A DNA stretch of 64,000 nt, taken from the NCBI GenBank assembly GCA_963703145.1, contig OY969793.1, positions 372,001 to 436,000 on the forward strand, in the 5' to 3' direction. The position numbers and the translations under genes are program-made. The notes beneath the pieces were generated by a model. That model searched no databases. It was not told where the DNA came from and saw only the letters and a program-made list of their open reading frames with translations. Of this stretch, positions 25,299-34,274 are shown in pieces; within the stretch, counting starts at the first letter, position 1, and each line of letters opens with the position of its first letter. This DNA is from Bog-756 sp963703145 (GTDB lineage Bacteria > Actinomycetota > Acidimicrobiia > Acidimicrobiales > RAAP-2).

Positions 25299-26381
25299 TC
25301 AGCCCTCGGCGTCGGCACCCATCGAGATGACCTCGTCGAGGTGGCGCCGATCGGCATCGAGCTGCTCGGCGGCGAGTTCGTCCTCGGCCATCACCCCGTC
25401 GAGGTCCGTCGCCTCGTACCCGATGACCCCCATGTCGGCGAAGGTCTGGCGCATGGTCGGGCCCCAGAGGCCGACGTCTTTCAGGGTGGGGACGATCCGG
25501 GTGAACAGCAGGCTCCGGAAGAGTCGCTGGCTCTCGCTCTGGTTGACGTACTCGATGCAGTCCTCGGGGTCGTAGCCGAGGCGCTGCCACAGCTCGTTGG
25601 CCAAGAACCGGTCCCGCATCCGGTAGCAGGCATCGGCGCAGAACTCCTCCCGCTCGGACCGCTCGGCCTGGGTGAGCTGGGGGTAGTAGTCGCGCAGGGC
25701 CAGCCGACCGAACATGACGTGGCGGGCCTCGTCCTGCATCACGTAAGCATTCACCGCCTTGCCGAGCGGGTCCCCTGCGGTGTTGCGGATCAAGCCGAAG
25801 GCCGCCAGGGCCAGGCCCTCGATCAGCACCTGCATCCCGAGGTAGGTCATGTCCCAGCGCGAATCACTCAACACGTCGTCCAGCAGCGATTGGAGGTTCT
25901 CGTTGATGGGGTAGGCCACCTCGATCTTGTCGAGGTAACGCGAGTAGCTCTCGACGTGGCGGGCCTCATCCATCACCTGGGTGGCGGCGTAGTACTTGGA
26001 GTCGATGTCCGGGACGGTCTGGACGATCTTGGCCGTGCAGATCAGGGCCCCCTGCTCGCCGTGGAGGAACTGGCTGAACTGCCAGGCAACCATGTTGCGG
26101 CGCACGTTGCCGCGCTCCTTCTCGGTGAGCTTGTCCCAGACCGGTGAGCCGAAGATGGGGACCAGCTCGTCGGGGGCGAGCAACGGGTTCTCCGGATCGG
26201 GGTCGTGGGACCAGTCGATCCGCTCATTGGCGTCCCACTGCTTGTTCTTCCCCTTGTCGTAGAGGTTGAGCAGCTTCTGGCGACCGTCGTCGTAGTTCCA
26301 GGTGAATTTGGCCGTGCCGGTGTTGTCCGCCGTCTGCCAGCCGGTCTTGTCCACCGGAAGTTGATAGATCTTGGTCGTCAT
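25299..26381 (-). CDS. Ferritin-like diiron-carboxylate protein
   Basis: 360 residues. The four-helix iron site is visible as Glu in HGEQGALICT, ExxH in MDEARHVESY, Glu in LIEGLALAAFG and ExxH in QDEARHVMFG, the E-ExxH-E-ExxH pattern of ribonucleotide reductase R2, acyl-ACP desaturases and N-oxygenases. It lacks the C-terminal features needed for a class I R2, and no nrdA is adjacent, so an oxidase or oxygenase role is more likely. GGGAGG lies upstream of ATG 26381. The C-terminal 40 residues are acidic and probably disordered. Confidence 0.82.
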   Translation of the reverse strand: MTTKIYQLPVDKTGWQTADNTGTAKFTWNYDDGRQKLLNLYDKGKNKQWDANERIDWSHDPDPENPLLAPDELVPIFGSPVWDKLTEKERGNVRRNMVAWQFSQFLHGEQGALICTAKIVQTVPDIDSKYYAATQVMDEARHVESYSRYLDKIEVAYPINENLQSLLDDVLSDSRWDMTYLGMQVLIEGLALAAFGLIRNTAGDPLGKAVNAYVMQDEARHVMFGRLALRDYYPQLTQAERSEREEFCADACYRMRDRFLANELWQRLGYDPEDCIEYVNQSESQRLFRSLLFTRIVPTLKDVGLWGPTMRQTFADMGVIGYEATDLDGVMAEDELAAEQLDADRRHLDEVISMGADAEG

Positions 26382-26489
26382 AGTGGTCCCTCCCCTGGGC
26401 CGCCCCACCGTGCCAGTGTGGGCACGCGCCCGCCTCAGTGTCAATCGACGCCGAGGCTCGGAGCCGGTTCGGCCTGGTGGTGCTCGGCG

Positions 26490-27293
26490 TCAGGCCGGGG
26501 CGTGTGCCCGGTCCCGGCCCGCACGTTGCGTGGCGCTGAGGGCGGTGACGCAGACCACGATGACGGCGGCCAGGATCAGGCTCACCGTTCCCGCTCCCAT
26601 GTCCAGGCCACCTCGATGGTGGGACACGGCCAGCCAGTCGGCGAACGACGCCCCGAGTGGGCGGGTCAAGACGTAGGCGAACCAGAAGGCGAACACCTCG
26701 TTGAGCCCGAAGAAGCGCCACCCCACCGCCGGCACACAGATCAGGCCGGCGAACAGCAACCCCGACGCCCAGTAGCCCAGCCCCAGGGTGGTGGCGGTCA
26801 GGTCACCGGCTGCCGTGCCGAGGGCGAAGGTGGTGATGACGGCCAGCCAGTAGAACACCTCCCGCCGGGGAGTGGTGATGCTGTGGATGGACAGGGTGTG
26901 CTCGGTCCGCTGCCACACCACGAAGACCGCCGTCAGCACCAGGGCGAAGAAGGTGGTGGACGCGGCGTAGGGGATCCCGGCGCCGACATGGAGGGTGTCG
27001 GCCGCCATCGTGCCGAATACGGCCACCATGGCGACTGCGAACCAGTACGTCCAGGGTCGGTAGCGGTCGGCCCGGAACTGCAGGACGAGGGAGGCGGCCA
27101 GGGCCACCGCACCGAGTGGAATGGCCTTGCCCGGTCCGAGCCGATGGACCAGGAAGTCCGACGTGGTCTCGCCCATGGCCGTGGTCAGGACCTTGGTGAC
27201 CCAGAAGAGTGCGGTCACCTCGGGGACCTTGGCCCTTACGGGGTGCACCCGCCCGGTGGCCGCGCTCGGGTGCTCGGTGGCCTCGTCGTTCAC
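26490..27293 (-). CDS. COG4705-like integral membrane protein with internal repeats
   Basis: 267 residues with eight or more hydrophobic helices. The opening KVPEVTALFWVTKVLTTAMGETTSDFL matches a widespread uncharacterised family (COG4705-like). A motif of small residues followed by an acidic residue recurs four times: MGETTSDFL, FGTMAADTLH, LGTAAGDLTA and GASFADWLA, each at the start of a membrane segment and followed by a Gly- or His-rich turn. This suggests repeat duplication and a buried acidic site, perhaps for ion or proton movement. Function is unknown. It starts at GTG 27293 with GGAG upstream. Confidence 0.8.
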   Translation of the reverse strand: MNDEATEHPSAATGRVHPVRAKVPEVTALFWVTKVLTTAMGETTSDFLVHRLGPGKAIPLGAVALAASLVLQFRADRYRPWTYWFAVAMVAVFGTMAADTLHVGAGIPYAASTTFFALVLTAVFVVWQRTEHTLSIHSITTPRREVFYWLAVITTFALGTAAGDLTATTLGLGYWASGLLFAGLICVPAVGWRFFGLNEVFAFWFAYVLTRPLGASFADWLAVSHHRGGLDMGAGTVSLILAAVIVVCVTALSATQRAGRDRAHAPA

Positions 27294-27419
27294 GTGGTGC
27301 CATCTCCTGGTGCGCCGATCGGTCTGCTCCCGCCCACGGACGGTCGCCCGAGTATGGCCCGGCGAACCTGACGGTCGGGTGACATCGACACGGGGTTGTG
27401 GCCCACGCTCCCGGCCAGC

Positions 27420-28283
27420 TCAGCCGGGCGCGAGGGCCGCGGCGGTGCGGGCCAGCGCGTCAAGGTGGTCGTCGACGGTGGACAGTCCGGCCCCCATGGT
27501 GTTGACGGCCAGATGGGTGGCTCCGAGCTCGCGCCATACCCCGGCCCTGGCCGCCAGGTCGTCGGGGTCGCCCCGCCACTCGATGCGTCCCTCCATACCG
27601 ATGGTCGCCGGGTCCCGACCGGCGGTGCGCGCCGCGGTGTCCACGATGTCCCGGGCGGCCTCCAGGCCGTGGCCCGGCTGCACCATGGGGAACCACCCGT
27701 CGGCCAGCCGGCCCATCCGCTCATAGGCCCTGGGCGAGGCACCGCCGAACCACACCGGGATGGGTCGCTGGACGGGTAAGGGCGCGATGCCCGCCCCGGT
27801 CACCCGGTCGAACCGGCCGTCGACCGTGACGGTCCGGGTGGTCCACAGCCGGCGGAGCAGGTCCACCTGCTCCTCGATGCGGCGACCCCGGACCGAGAAC
27901 TCCTGGCCGAGCGCCTCGTACTCGACGGCGTTCCACCCGATGCCCACCCCGAGCCGGAACCGGCCGCCGGTGAGCAGGTCGACCTCGGCTGCCTGCTTGG
28001 CTACCAGCACCGTCGGCCGCTGGGGAAGGATGGTGATGCCAGTCACCAGTTCGAGCGTGGTGATGCCGGCCAGGAAGCCGAAGAGCACGAAGGGCTCGTG
28101 GAACTGGGTGTCGATGTCATAGGGGCCGTTCCAGCCCTGGTGGACCGCCGGATCGGCGCCGACCACATGGTCGTAGGCCACGAGATGGGCGAAGCCCAGG
28201 GCCTCCGCACCCTGGGCATAGGCGCGTATCCCACCCGGGTCCGGGCCGATCTCGGTCTGGGGAAGTACCGCTCCGATCCGCAT
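27420..28283 (-). CDS. LLM-class oxidoreductase, probably F420-dependent
   Basis: 287 residues with a TIM-barrel luciferase-like fold: MRIGAVLPQTEIGPD at strand 1, AEALGFAHLVAYDHV, TGITILPQRPTVLVAKQAAEVDLLTGGRFRLGVGIGWN, and IPVWFGGASPRAYERMGRLADGWFP. This is the pattern of the actinobacterial F420-dependent branch (probable F420-dependent oxidoreductase, TIGR03619-like). It would use F420H2 to reduce or F420 to oxidise an unknown substrate. GGAG lies about 9 nt before ATG 28283. No F420 synthesis genes are in the window. Confidence 0.88.
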   Translation of the reverse strand: MRIGAVLPQTEIGPDPGGIRAYAQGAEALGFAHLVAYDHVVGADPAVHQGWNGPYDIDTQFHEPFVLFGFLAGITTLELVTGITILPQRPTVLVAKQAAEVDLLTGGRFRLGVGIGWNAVEYEALGQEFSVRGRRIEEQVDLLRRLWTTRTVTVDGRFDRVTGAGIAPLPVQRPIPVWFGGASPRAYERMGRLADGWFPMVQPGHGLEAARDIVDTAARTAGRDPATIGMEGRIEWRGDPDDLAARAGVWRELGATHLAVNTMGAGLSTVDDHLDALARTAAALAPG

Positions 28284-28365
28284 GGCGCCGTGCTCCGATC
28301 CGATCCGGCGCCCCTCGTCACGCCGCTCGGGCCGACCCTACCGGCCCGACCCGGTGCCGGTGGGG

Positions 28366-29185
28366 CTATCCGGCCACCGTGGTGATGGGCCAGCCGATCT
28401 CGGTGCGCCAGGCATCGGTGTCGCCGGTGTCGTGGCGACCGACCAGGTACCACTCACGGACCCGGCCCGGTCGGTCCAGCCCGTGCTCGAGCGCATAGGT
28501 GCCCACCGCGCCGTAGGTCCGATCGGCGTCGTCGTGGGACCCCTCGTGCACGGCCACGGCGAAGGACCCACCGGGAATCTCCAATCGCCGGGCCCGGCCC
28601 ACCTGGTCGGGGGGATCGGCCAGCGGCACGAAGATGGTGACGTCACCCCGATCCTCTTCGAACAGCTCATTGGCGTAGAGGCCCCCGTGAGGCCCGGCGG
28701 GAGCCGACCCCTGGTCGGCGACCACGGCCGCGGAGTTCGTCGAAGCCGTCCGACCACCAGTTCCCGAGATCGTCGAGGTCCACCAACGCGTCGATGGCAA
28801 GGGCCGAGATGGCGGGCACCGAGCGTCGCTCGACGGCGATGCCACCGGTGGGTGCCTCGAGCAGGCCGCGCAGCGATGCCACAGCGGACTGGGTGTGGGC
28901 CAGCTGGTGCTGGAGTCGGTCCAGATGGGCGGCGACCACGGCATTGCGGGTCACATCGTCGGGGGCGGCGAGCACGGCGCGGACCTCGTCCACGGGCATG
29001 TCCAGTCGGCGGAAGCGGCGAATGATCTGGGCCGTGGCCAACTGGTCGGTCCGGTAGTAGCGATAGCCGGTGCGGGGATCGACGTCGGCCGGCTCCAGTA
29101 GCCCCACCCGGTGATAGTGGCGAAGCGTCTTGACGCTCAGGTGGGTCATCCGGGAGAAGTCGCCGATGCTGACGTCGGTGGTCAT
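28366..29185 (-). pseudogene. MerR regulator with GyrI-like effector domain, +1 frameshift
   Basis: The first frame encodes a MerR winged helix (IGDFSRMTHLSVKTLRHYHRVGLLEPADVD), a coiled coil and the start of a GyrI/BltR-like ligand domain up to WWSDGFDEL. The rest of that domain continues in another frame (AAVVADQG, then LYANELFEE and VTIFVPLADPP, to a stop at 28366). Removing one G from the GG at 28732-28733 restores a 272-residue protein with good continuity. It may be a true mutation, but three similar +1 shifts nearby suggest sequence error. The regulator is divergent from the SnoaL gene, and both promoters carry matching operators. Confidence 0.8.
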
Positions 29186-29199
29186 TGCCTCAGTCTCCA

Positions 29200-29218
29200 C
29201 CCTCCCCTTTGGGGAGGG
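29200..29218 (-). promoter_or_regulatory. MerR operator 1, own promoter
   Basis: An 8-3-8 perfect dyad CCCTCCCC-TTT-GGGGAGGG lies just upstream of the MerR/GyrI gene. On the minus strand it follows TTGACC directly, so the dyad fills the spacer after the -35, the usual place of MerR operators. Confidence 0.65.
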
Positions 29219-29245
29219 TCAACCAGGAGCATGCCGGGTGGCCCC

Positions 29246-29266
29246 TTGACTCTCCCCTCAGGGGAG
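29246..29266 (+). promoter_or_regulatory. MerR operator 2, SnoaL gene promoter
   Basis: TTGACT (29246-29251) is followed by the 6-3-6 dyad CTCCCC-TCA-GGGGAG (29252-29266), nearly the same core as operator 1 but in the opposite direction. This suggests the MerR regulator activates both its own gene and the SnoaL gene. A clear -10 is not seen. Confidence 0.65.
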
Positions 29267-29349
29267 CCCCCACGCTGGTACCAGCGCCCAGTGCGCCGGT
29301 GACCAACTCGCCGTCACCGACCAACCCCGTCACCGATCAAGGAGTCGCC

Positions 29350-29682
29350 ATGACCGTAACCACCCCCGCAGTCGTCACCCGCTATCTCCGGGCCGCCGAC
29401 GACCAGGACTTCGAGGCCCTGGCCGCCTGCTTCACCCCCGAGGGCACGGTGGTCGACGAGGGGAACACCTATCGGGGCCACGATGCCATCGTCGCGTGGC
29501 GGGAGCGGACCGCCGCCACCTGGGAGTACACCTCGACGGTGCTCGGCTCCGAAGCCATCGGGGATGGTGAGTACCGGGTGGTGGTGCACGTCGAGGGCAA
29601 CTTCCCCGGGGGGACGGCCGACCTGACCTACACCTTCAGTGTGGACGGGGACCGGCTGGCCGCCCTCACCATCGTGGAGTAG
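29350..29682 (+). CDS. SnoaL/NTF2-like small protein
   Basis: 110 residues with the alpha+beta barrel of SnoaL-like proteins: VVTRYLRAADDQDFEALAACF, then TVVDEGNTYRGHDAIVAWRER, then EYRVVVHVEGNFPGGTADLTYTFSVDGDRLAALTIVE. These proteins bind small hydrophobic ligands or act as isomerases or hydrolases; this one may bind or modify the inducer of the divergent MerR/GyrI regulator (inference). ATG 29350 follows GGAG by 5 nt. It converges with the ABC exporter gene with one base between the stops. Confidence 0.85.
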   Translation: MTVTTPAVVTRYLRAADDQDFEALAACFTPEGTVVDEGNTYRGHDAIVAWRERTAATWEYTSTVLGSEAIGDGEYRVVVHVEGNFPGGTADLTYTFSVDGDRLAALTIVE

Positions 29683-29683
29683 C

Positions 29684-31643
29684 TCAGGCCGTTGGCGCGG
29701 CGCTGGACTGGTGCTCGGCCAGGTCGGACTGGCGGATCCAGGTGGCATACATCTCGGCGTAGCGGCCACCGGCGGCCACCAGCTCGTCGTGGGTGCCGAC
29801 CTCGATGATCCGGCCCTCGTCCACCACCACGATGCGGTCGGCCCGCATGGCCGTCGAGAGCCGGTGGGCGATGAGGATGGCCGTGCGGTTCTCCAGCAGT
29901 GCGTCGAGGGCGGACTCGATCTTGGTCTCGGACTGGAGGTCGAGATTGGAGGTGGCCTCGTCGAGGACCAGCACCCGGGGATGGGCCAGGAACGCCCGGG
30001 CCAGGGCGATCAGCTGGCGCTCGCCGGACGAGAGTGTCTGGCCGCGCTCGTGGACGACGGTGTTGAGCCCGTGGGGCATCCGCTCGACCACGTCGGTCAG
30101 GCCCACCCGGTCGATGGCCTCGTGGATCTCCTCGTCGGAGGCGGAGGGCCGGGCAAAGGCGATGTTGTCGCCGATGGTTCCCGCGAACAAGAACGGTTCC
30201 TGGGGGACCACGCCGAGCTGGCTCCGCAGGGAGAACATGGTGACGTCGCGGCAGGTCGTAGCCGTCGATGAGCACCCGTCCCACGGTGGGGTCGTAGAAC
30301 CGGGTGACCAACTTGGCCAGGGTGGACTTGCCGGCCCCGGTGGGCCCGACGAAGGCCACCGTCTCGCCGGGCGCCACGGTGAGGTCGACATCCTCGATGA
30401 CCAGTCGGTCGGGGTCGTAGCCGAAGGAGAGGTGATCGAAGACGATGGCGCCCTCGATGGGGGGCAGGACGATGGCATCATCGGCCTCGCGCACTTCGGG
30501 CTCGGTGTCGATCAGGTCGCGCAGTTTGTTTACCGAGGCCTGCCCCTGCTGGTAGGTGTTGTACTGCTGCACCAGGAGCTGGATGGGCTGGAAGAACCGG
30601 TTGAGGTACAAGAAGAAGGCCACCAGGCCACCGAGGGACAGGGTGTGGTTCACCACCATGGAGCCACCGACGGCCAACAGCACGGCCTGGCCCAGCACGC
30701 CGAGCAGCTGGGTGCCGGGGCCGTAGATGGCGTTGACGTGGGCCGTGTAGTTGTTGGCGTCGCGGTAGTCGCCCACCACGTTTCGGTGGTGGATGACGTT
30801 GTGCCGCTGGCGGTTGTGGGCGGTCACGATCCGGACGCCGTGGAGGCTTTCGGACAGGTCGGCCAGCACGCTGGCGATCCCGTCCCGCACCCGGTCGTAG
30901 CCGCGCTCGGAGGCCCGCTTGAACCACAGCGAGGCGAGGACCATCGCGGGGATGATCAAGGCGACGGTGATCAAGGCCAGCTGCACGTTGATGGTGAACA
31001 AGATGACGGTGATGACCACCATGGTCAGTGCCTGGATGGCCAGCTGGGAGAGGCCGTCCTGGAGTAGCTGCTGGAGGTTCTCGATGTCGCTGGTCATCCG
31101 GGACATGACCACGCCGGCCTTCTCCTCGGTGAAGAACCCGAGCGAGAGGCGCTGGAGGTGGGCGAAGACCTTGACACGGAGATCGTTCATCACCCAGGCG
31201 GCCAGCCGTCCGGTCACCTGGACCTGGAACCGCTGCGACACTGCGGTGAGCACCACGAAGCCCAGATAGGCGATGGCAGTGACCACCACGACCTCGAAGT
31301 CGAAGTGGCCCTTGGTCATGCCGTTGTTGATGGCGTACTCGGTGAGTTTGGGACCGATCTGGGAGGCCACGGCGATGACCACCACCAACAGACCGGCCAG
31401 GCTCAGCATGCCGGGGTACTTGGTCAGCAGGCGCCACAGGCTGAGCCGCTTGAGCTCGGCCTCGGAGCCGTTGGGGGTGAACGTGATGTCCGGCTCGGCA
31501 TAGTCGTGCTCGGTGGCCAGCAGCTTGTCCACGCCGTCTTGTAACTCGGGTGGGATGCCGGCGAACGGAAGACCTGAGGCGGCCGATGCCGCCGCCCCCC
31601 CGGGGCCACCGAAGCCGCCACCCCCACCTCCACCGAACATCAT
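29684..31643 (-). pseudogene. ABC exporter half-transporter (catalytic partner), +1 frameshift
   Basis: The first frame has a Gly-rich start, six membrane helices and the start of the nucleotide-binding domain with Walker A GPTGAGKST (near residue 434). The frame is lost after VLIDGYDL and resumes as RDVTMFSLRSQLGVVPQEPFLF in another frame, through the signature LSSGE and Walker B VLVLDEATSNLD, to the stop at 29684. Deleting one G of the GG at 30250-30251 gives an intact 652-residue protein. It keeps the Q-loop Gln and catalytic Glu, but its signature is LSSGE instead of LSGGQ, so it complements the MarR-linked half, which has the reverse pattern. ATGA overlap (31640-31643) couples the two. 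Confidence 0.85.
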
Positions 31644-34096
31644 GGTCGGCCCCCGCCGCGCACCGAGTCGAGCAGGTCCCGCAGCGGCTGCCCGTCGGGG
31701 CCCGCGCCGTCGGTGTTCGAGACATCCTCGCTGTCATCGGCCGCCAGCGCTGCCTCGGCCCGCTCGGCCTCGGCCTCGAACTCACCCGCCTGGGCCAGCA
31801 CCTCGGCGTACAGCGGCGTCGTCTCCAACAGCTCGGCATGGGTGCCGTCGGCCACGATCTTGTGGCTGTCGAGCAGCACCACCCGGTCGGCCAGCGAGAT
31901 GGTGGAGAGCCGGTGGGCGATGATCAGGGTGGTGCGGCCCTCCATCTGCGCCCGGAGGCCGGCGTGGATCGTCTGTTCGACCTGCACGTCGATGGCGCTG
32001 GTGGCGTCGTCCAGCACCATGATGGGCGGATTGACCAGCAGGGTCCGGGCGATGGCGATGCGCTGCCGCTGACCGCCCGACAGGGTGTACCCGCGCTCGC
32101 CGACCACGGTGTCGTAGCCCTCGGCCAGGTGGCTGATGAAGTCGTGGGCACCTGACGCCTTGGCCGCCGCCACGACCTCGTCCAGCGAGGCCGAGGGCCT
32201 GCCGTAGGCGATGTTGTCCCGGATCGAAACCGAGAAGAGGAACGGCTCGTCGAGGACGACGCCGACGTTGGCCCGCAGACTGGCCTGGGTGACGTCGCGC
32301 ACATCGTGGCCGTCGATCTGGACCGATCCGTGCTTGACGTCATAGAAGCGGGTCAGCAGTCGGGCCACGGTCGACTTCCCGGCACCGGTTCGGCCGACCA
32401 GTGCCACCGTCTCGCCCGGGGAGATGTGGAGATCGAAGTCGGCCAGTACCAACTGCTCGGCGTCGGCACTGTAGGCGAAGTCGACATGGTTGAACCGGAC
32501 ATCGCCGTGTCCGTCGACCAGGTCGATGGCGTCGTCGCTGTCCACCACCGTGGGCTGCTCGTCGATGATCTCGTAGATGCGATCGGCCGAGGCCGCCGCC
32601 CGCTGGCCCATCATGATGAGCATGCCGAGCATCATGAACGGCGCCTGGAGCATCAGCAGATAGGCGTTGAAGGCCAGGATGTCGCCGATGCCGAGCCCAC
32701 CGTGGATGACCATGTAGCCGCCGAACAGCAGGACCAGGGCCAGGCCGACCTGGGGCAAGTTCTGAACAATGGGGGAGAAGCGGGCCCGCAGGTCGGCATC
32801 TTTGATGTAGCTCCACTCGAGCCTCTCAGCCGCCCCGGACAACGCCCGCAATTGCTGCTGCTCCGCGGCGAACGACTTGACCACCCGGACGCCATTGACG
32901 TTCTCGTCCACGATGGTGGCCACGTCGGCCAAGCGGGACTGGATGATCCACGACACCGGGAACATCGATTTACGCATCTTGACGCCGGCCAGGTAGACGA
33001 AGGGCATGGTGGCCATGGCGATGAAGGCGAGCGGCACGTTGATCGAGAGCATGAAGCCGAAGGCGACCACAGCGATGGAGCACTGGACGATGATGGAGGG
33101 GGCGAAGGTCATGTACATCTGGACCGAGCGGATGTCGGAGTTGGCTCTGGAGATGAGTTGGCCCGACTGCACACGGTCGTAGAACGCGAACGACATCTTG
33201 GTCAGGTGCTCATAGATGATGTTGCGGAGGTCATATTCGATGTCATAGGCCGTCTCGAAGAGGAAGAGGCGCGAGACGTACCCGGCCACGCCGCCCACCA
33301 GACCGATGCCCACGATGAGCCAGACGTAGTGACTGAGCGGGACGGTGTGCTTCTGAATGGAATTGGTGATGGCCTCGTTCAAGAGATTGGGCACCAGCAC
33401 CTGGAGGACCAGTCCTACGAACGACGCCACCAGCGAGGTGATGAAGATGCCCTTGTGGGCACCCATGATGGGCAGCACCCGCCGGAGCCAGGGGAGCGAC
33501 CGGTCCGGGTCGATGGTGGCCCGGGGCGCTTCGTTCCGGGCCGTCTCGGTGATGGGCACGAACCGGGTGGCCGACTCGGGGGCATCGGTGGCCCGTGGAC
33601 GCAGGTGGGGAACCTTCATCGCGGACGCGCTCCGGGATCGCCGGTAGGCGATGAACGCCCTCCGCCACACCACGAGGCCGTCGAATGCCCGCTTCTGGTC
33701 AACCTCGTCGCCTAGGCAGTTGGCGATCTCGCTCAGACGGTCGGTGACCGCCGAGTCGGCCACTTCGAGGGCACGGTGCCCGTCCTCGGTGAGGACGTGG
33801 TCGACCAGGCGACGGTCGGCCACCACCGGGCGACGCTCGACCAGGCCTCGGGCCACCAGGCCGTCCATGATGGCGGTCACACTGGGGGGCCGCACGGCCA
33901 GGCGCTCGGCCAGGTCGGAGCCCACCGCCGGGCTCTCGTCCAACAAGCCGAGGACCCGATACTGAGGCAGCGACAGGTCGGCCGAGGCCAGGCCGATCTC
34001 CACCTGCTTGGCCAACCAGGCCGCCGAGCGCCCCAGGGTGCGCCGGTCCCGGCTGCCGGAGCGCTCCTGCTGAGGCGTAGTTACTTCGAAAGTCAC
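31640..34096 (-). CDS. MarR domain fused to ABC exporter half-transporter (degenerate site)
   Basis: 818-residue reading frame. Residues 20-150 are a MarR winged helix (LPQYRVLGLLDESPAVGSDLAERL, then PPSVTAIMDGLVARGLVERR). Residues from about 160 are an ABC exporter: six membrane helices, Walker A GRTGAGKST (about 563-571) and signature LSGGQ. The Q-loop Gln is replaced (VVLDEPFLF) and Walker B ends LDD, so this half has a degenerate ATPase site and probably pairs with the downstream half. One extra G in 33634-33636 would explain the fusion: without it MarR would end at 33616 and the exporter start at ATG 33619 with the usual ATGA overlap. The fusion is therefore uncertain. Confidence 0.8.
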   Translation of the reverse strand: MTFEVTTPQQERSGSRDRRTLGRSAAWLAKQVEIGLASADLSLPQYRVLGLLDESPAVGSDLAERLAVRPPSVTAIMDGLVARGLVERRPVVADRRLVDHVLTEDGHRALEVADSAVTDRLSEIANCLGDEVDQKRAFDGLVVWRRAFIAYRRSRSASAMKVPHLRPRATDAPESATRFVPITETARNEAPRATIDPDRSLPWLRRVLPIMGAHKGIFITSLVASFVGLVLQVLVPNLLNEAITNSIQKHTVPLSHYVWLIVGIGLVGGVAGYVSRLFLFETAYDIEYDLRNIIYEHLTKMSFAFYDRVQSGQLISRANSDIRSVQMYMTFAPSIIVQCSIAVVAFGFMLSINVPLAFIAMATMPFVYLAGVKMRKSMFPVSWIIQSRLADVATIVDENVNGVRVVKSFAAEQQQLRALSGAAERLEWSYIKDADLRARFSPIVQNLPQVGLALVLLFGGYMVIHGGLGIGDILAFNAYLLMLQAPFMMLGMLIMMGQRAAASADRIYEIIDEQPTVVDSDDAIDLVDGHGDVRFNHVDFAYSADAEQLVLADFDLHISPGETVALVGRTGAGKSTVARLLTRFYDVKHGSVQIDGHDVRDVTQASLRANVGVVLDEPFLFSVSIRDNIAYGRPSASLDEVVAAAKASGAHDFISHLAEGYDTVVGERGYTLSGGQRQRIAIARTLLVNPPIMVLDDATSAIDVQVEQTIHAGLRAQMEGRTTLIIAHRLSTISLADRVVLLDSHKIVADGTHAELLETTPLYAEVLAQAGEFEAEAERAEAALAADDSEDVSNTDGAGPDGQPLRDLLDSVRGGGRP

Positions 34097-34109
34097 ATAG
34101 TTAGACTAT
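34097..34109 (-). promoter_or_regulatory. Leaderless promoter with MarR-type dyad
   Basis: The dyad ATAGT-TAG-ACTAT (34097-34109) abuts the GTG start at 34096. On the minus strand it contains TAGTCT, then 6 nt, then GTG, the layout of a leaderless promoter. An operator over the -10 and start point of a gene that begins with a MarR domain indicates autorepression. Confidence 0.6.
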
Positions 34110-34274
34110 CGAATGACTACCGGGTCCCGAACGCGTCCCACCGAGCGGCCGGTGCCGGGCGGTGAGGGCCAACAGGACCCCTTGGGGGTCGATCTGACGG
34201 GTGGTCGGGCCGGATCAGGCCCCGCCGACAGGCCACCTGGGCGGCCAGGACTCAGGCGCCCGGCACCGGCCCGC

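Noticed and set aside
25299..26381. Ribonucleotide reductase R2 subunit
   Set aside because: The diiron pattern fits the wider ferritin-like group, but there is no nrdA partner, and the radical-site and C-terminal contact features are not evident.
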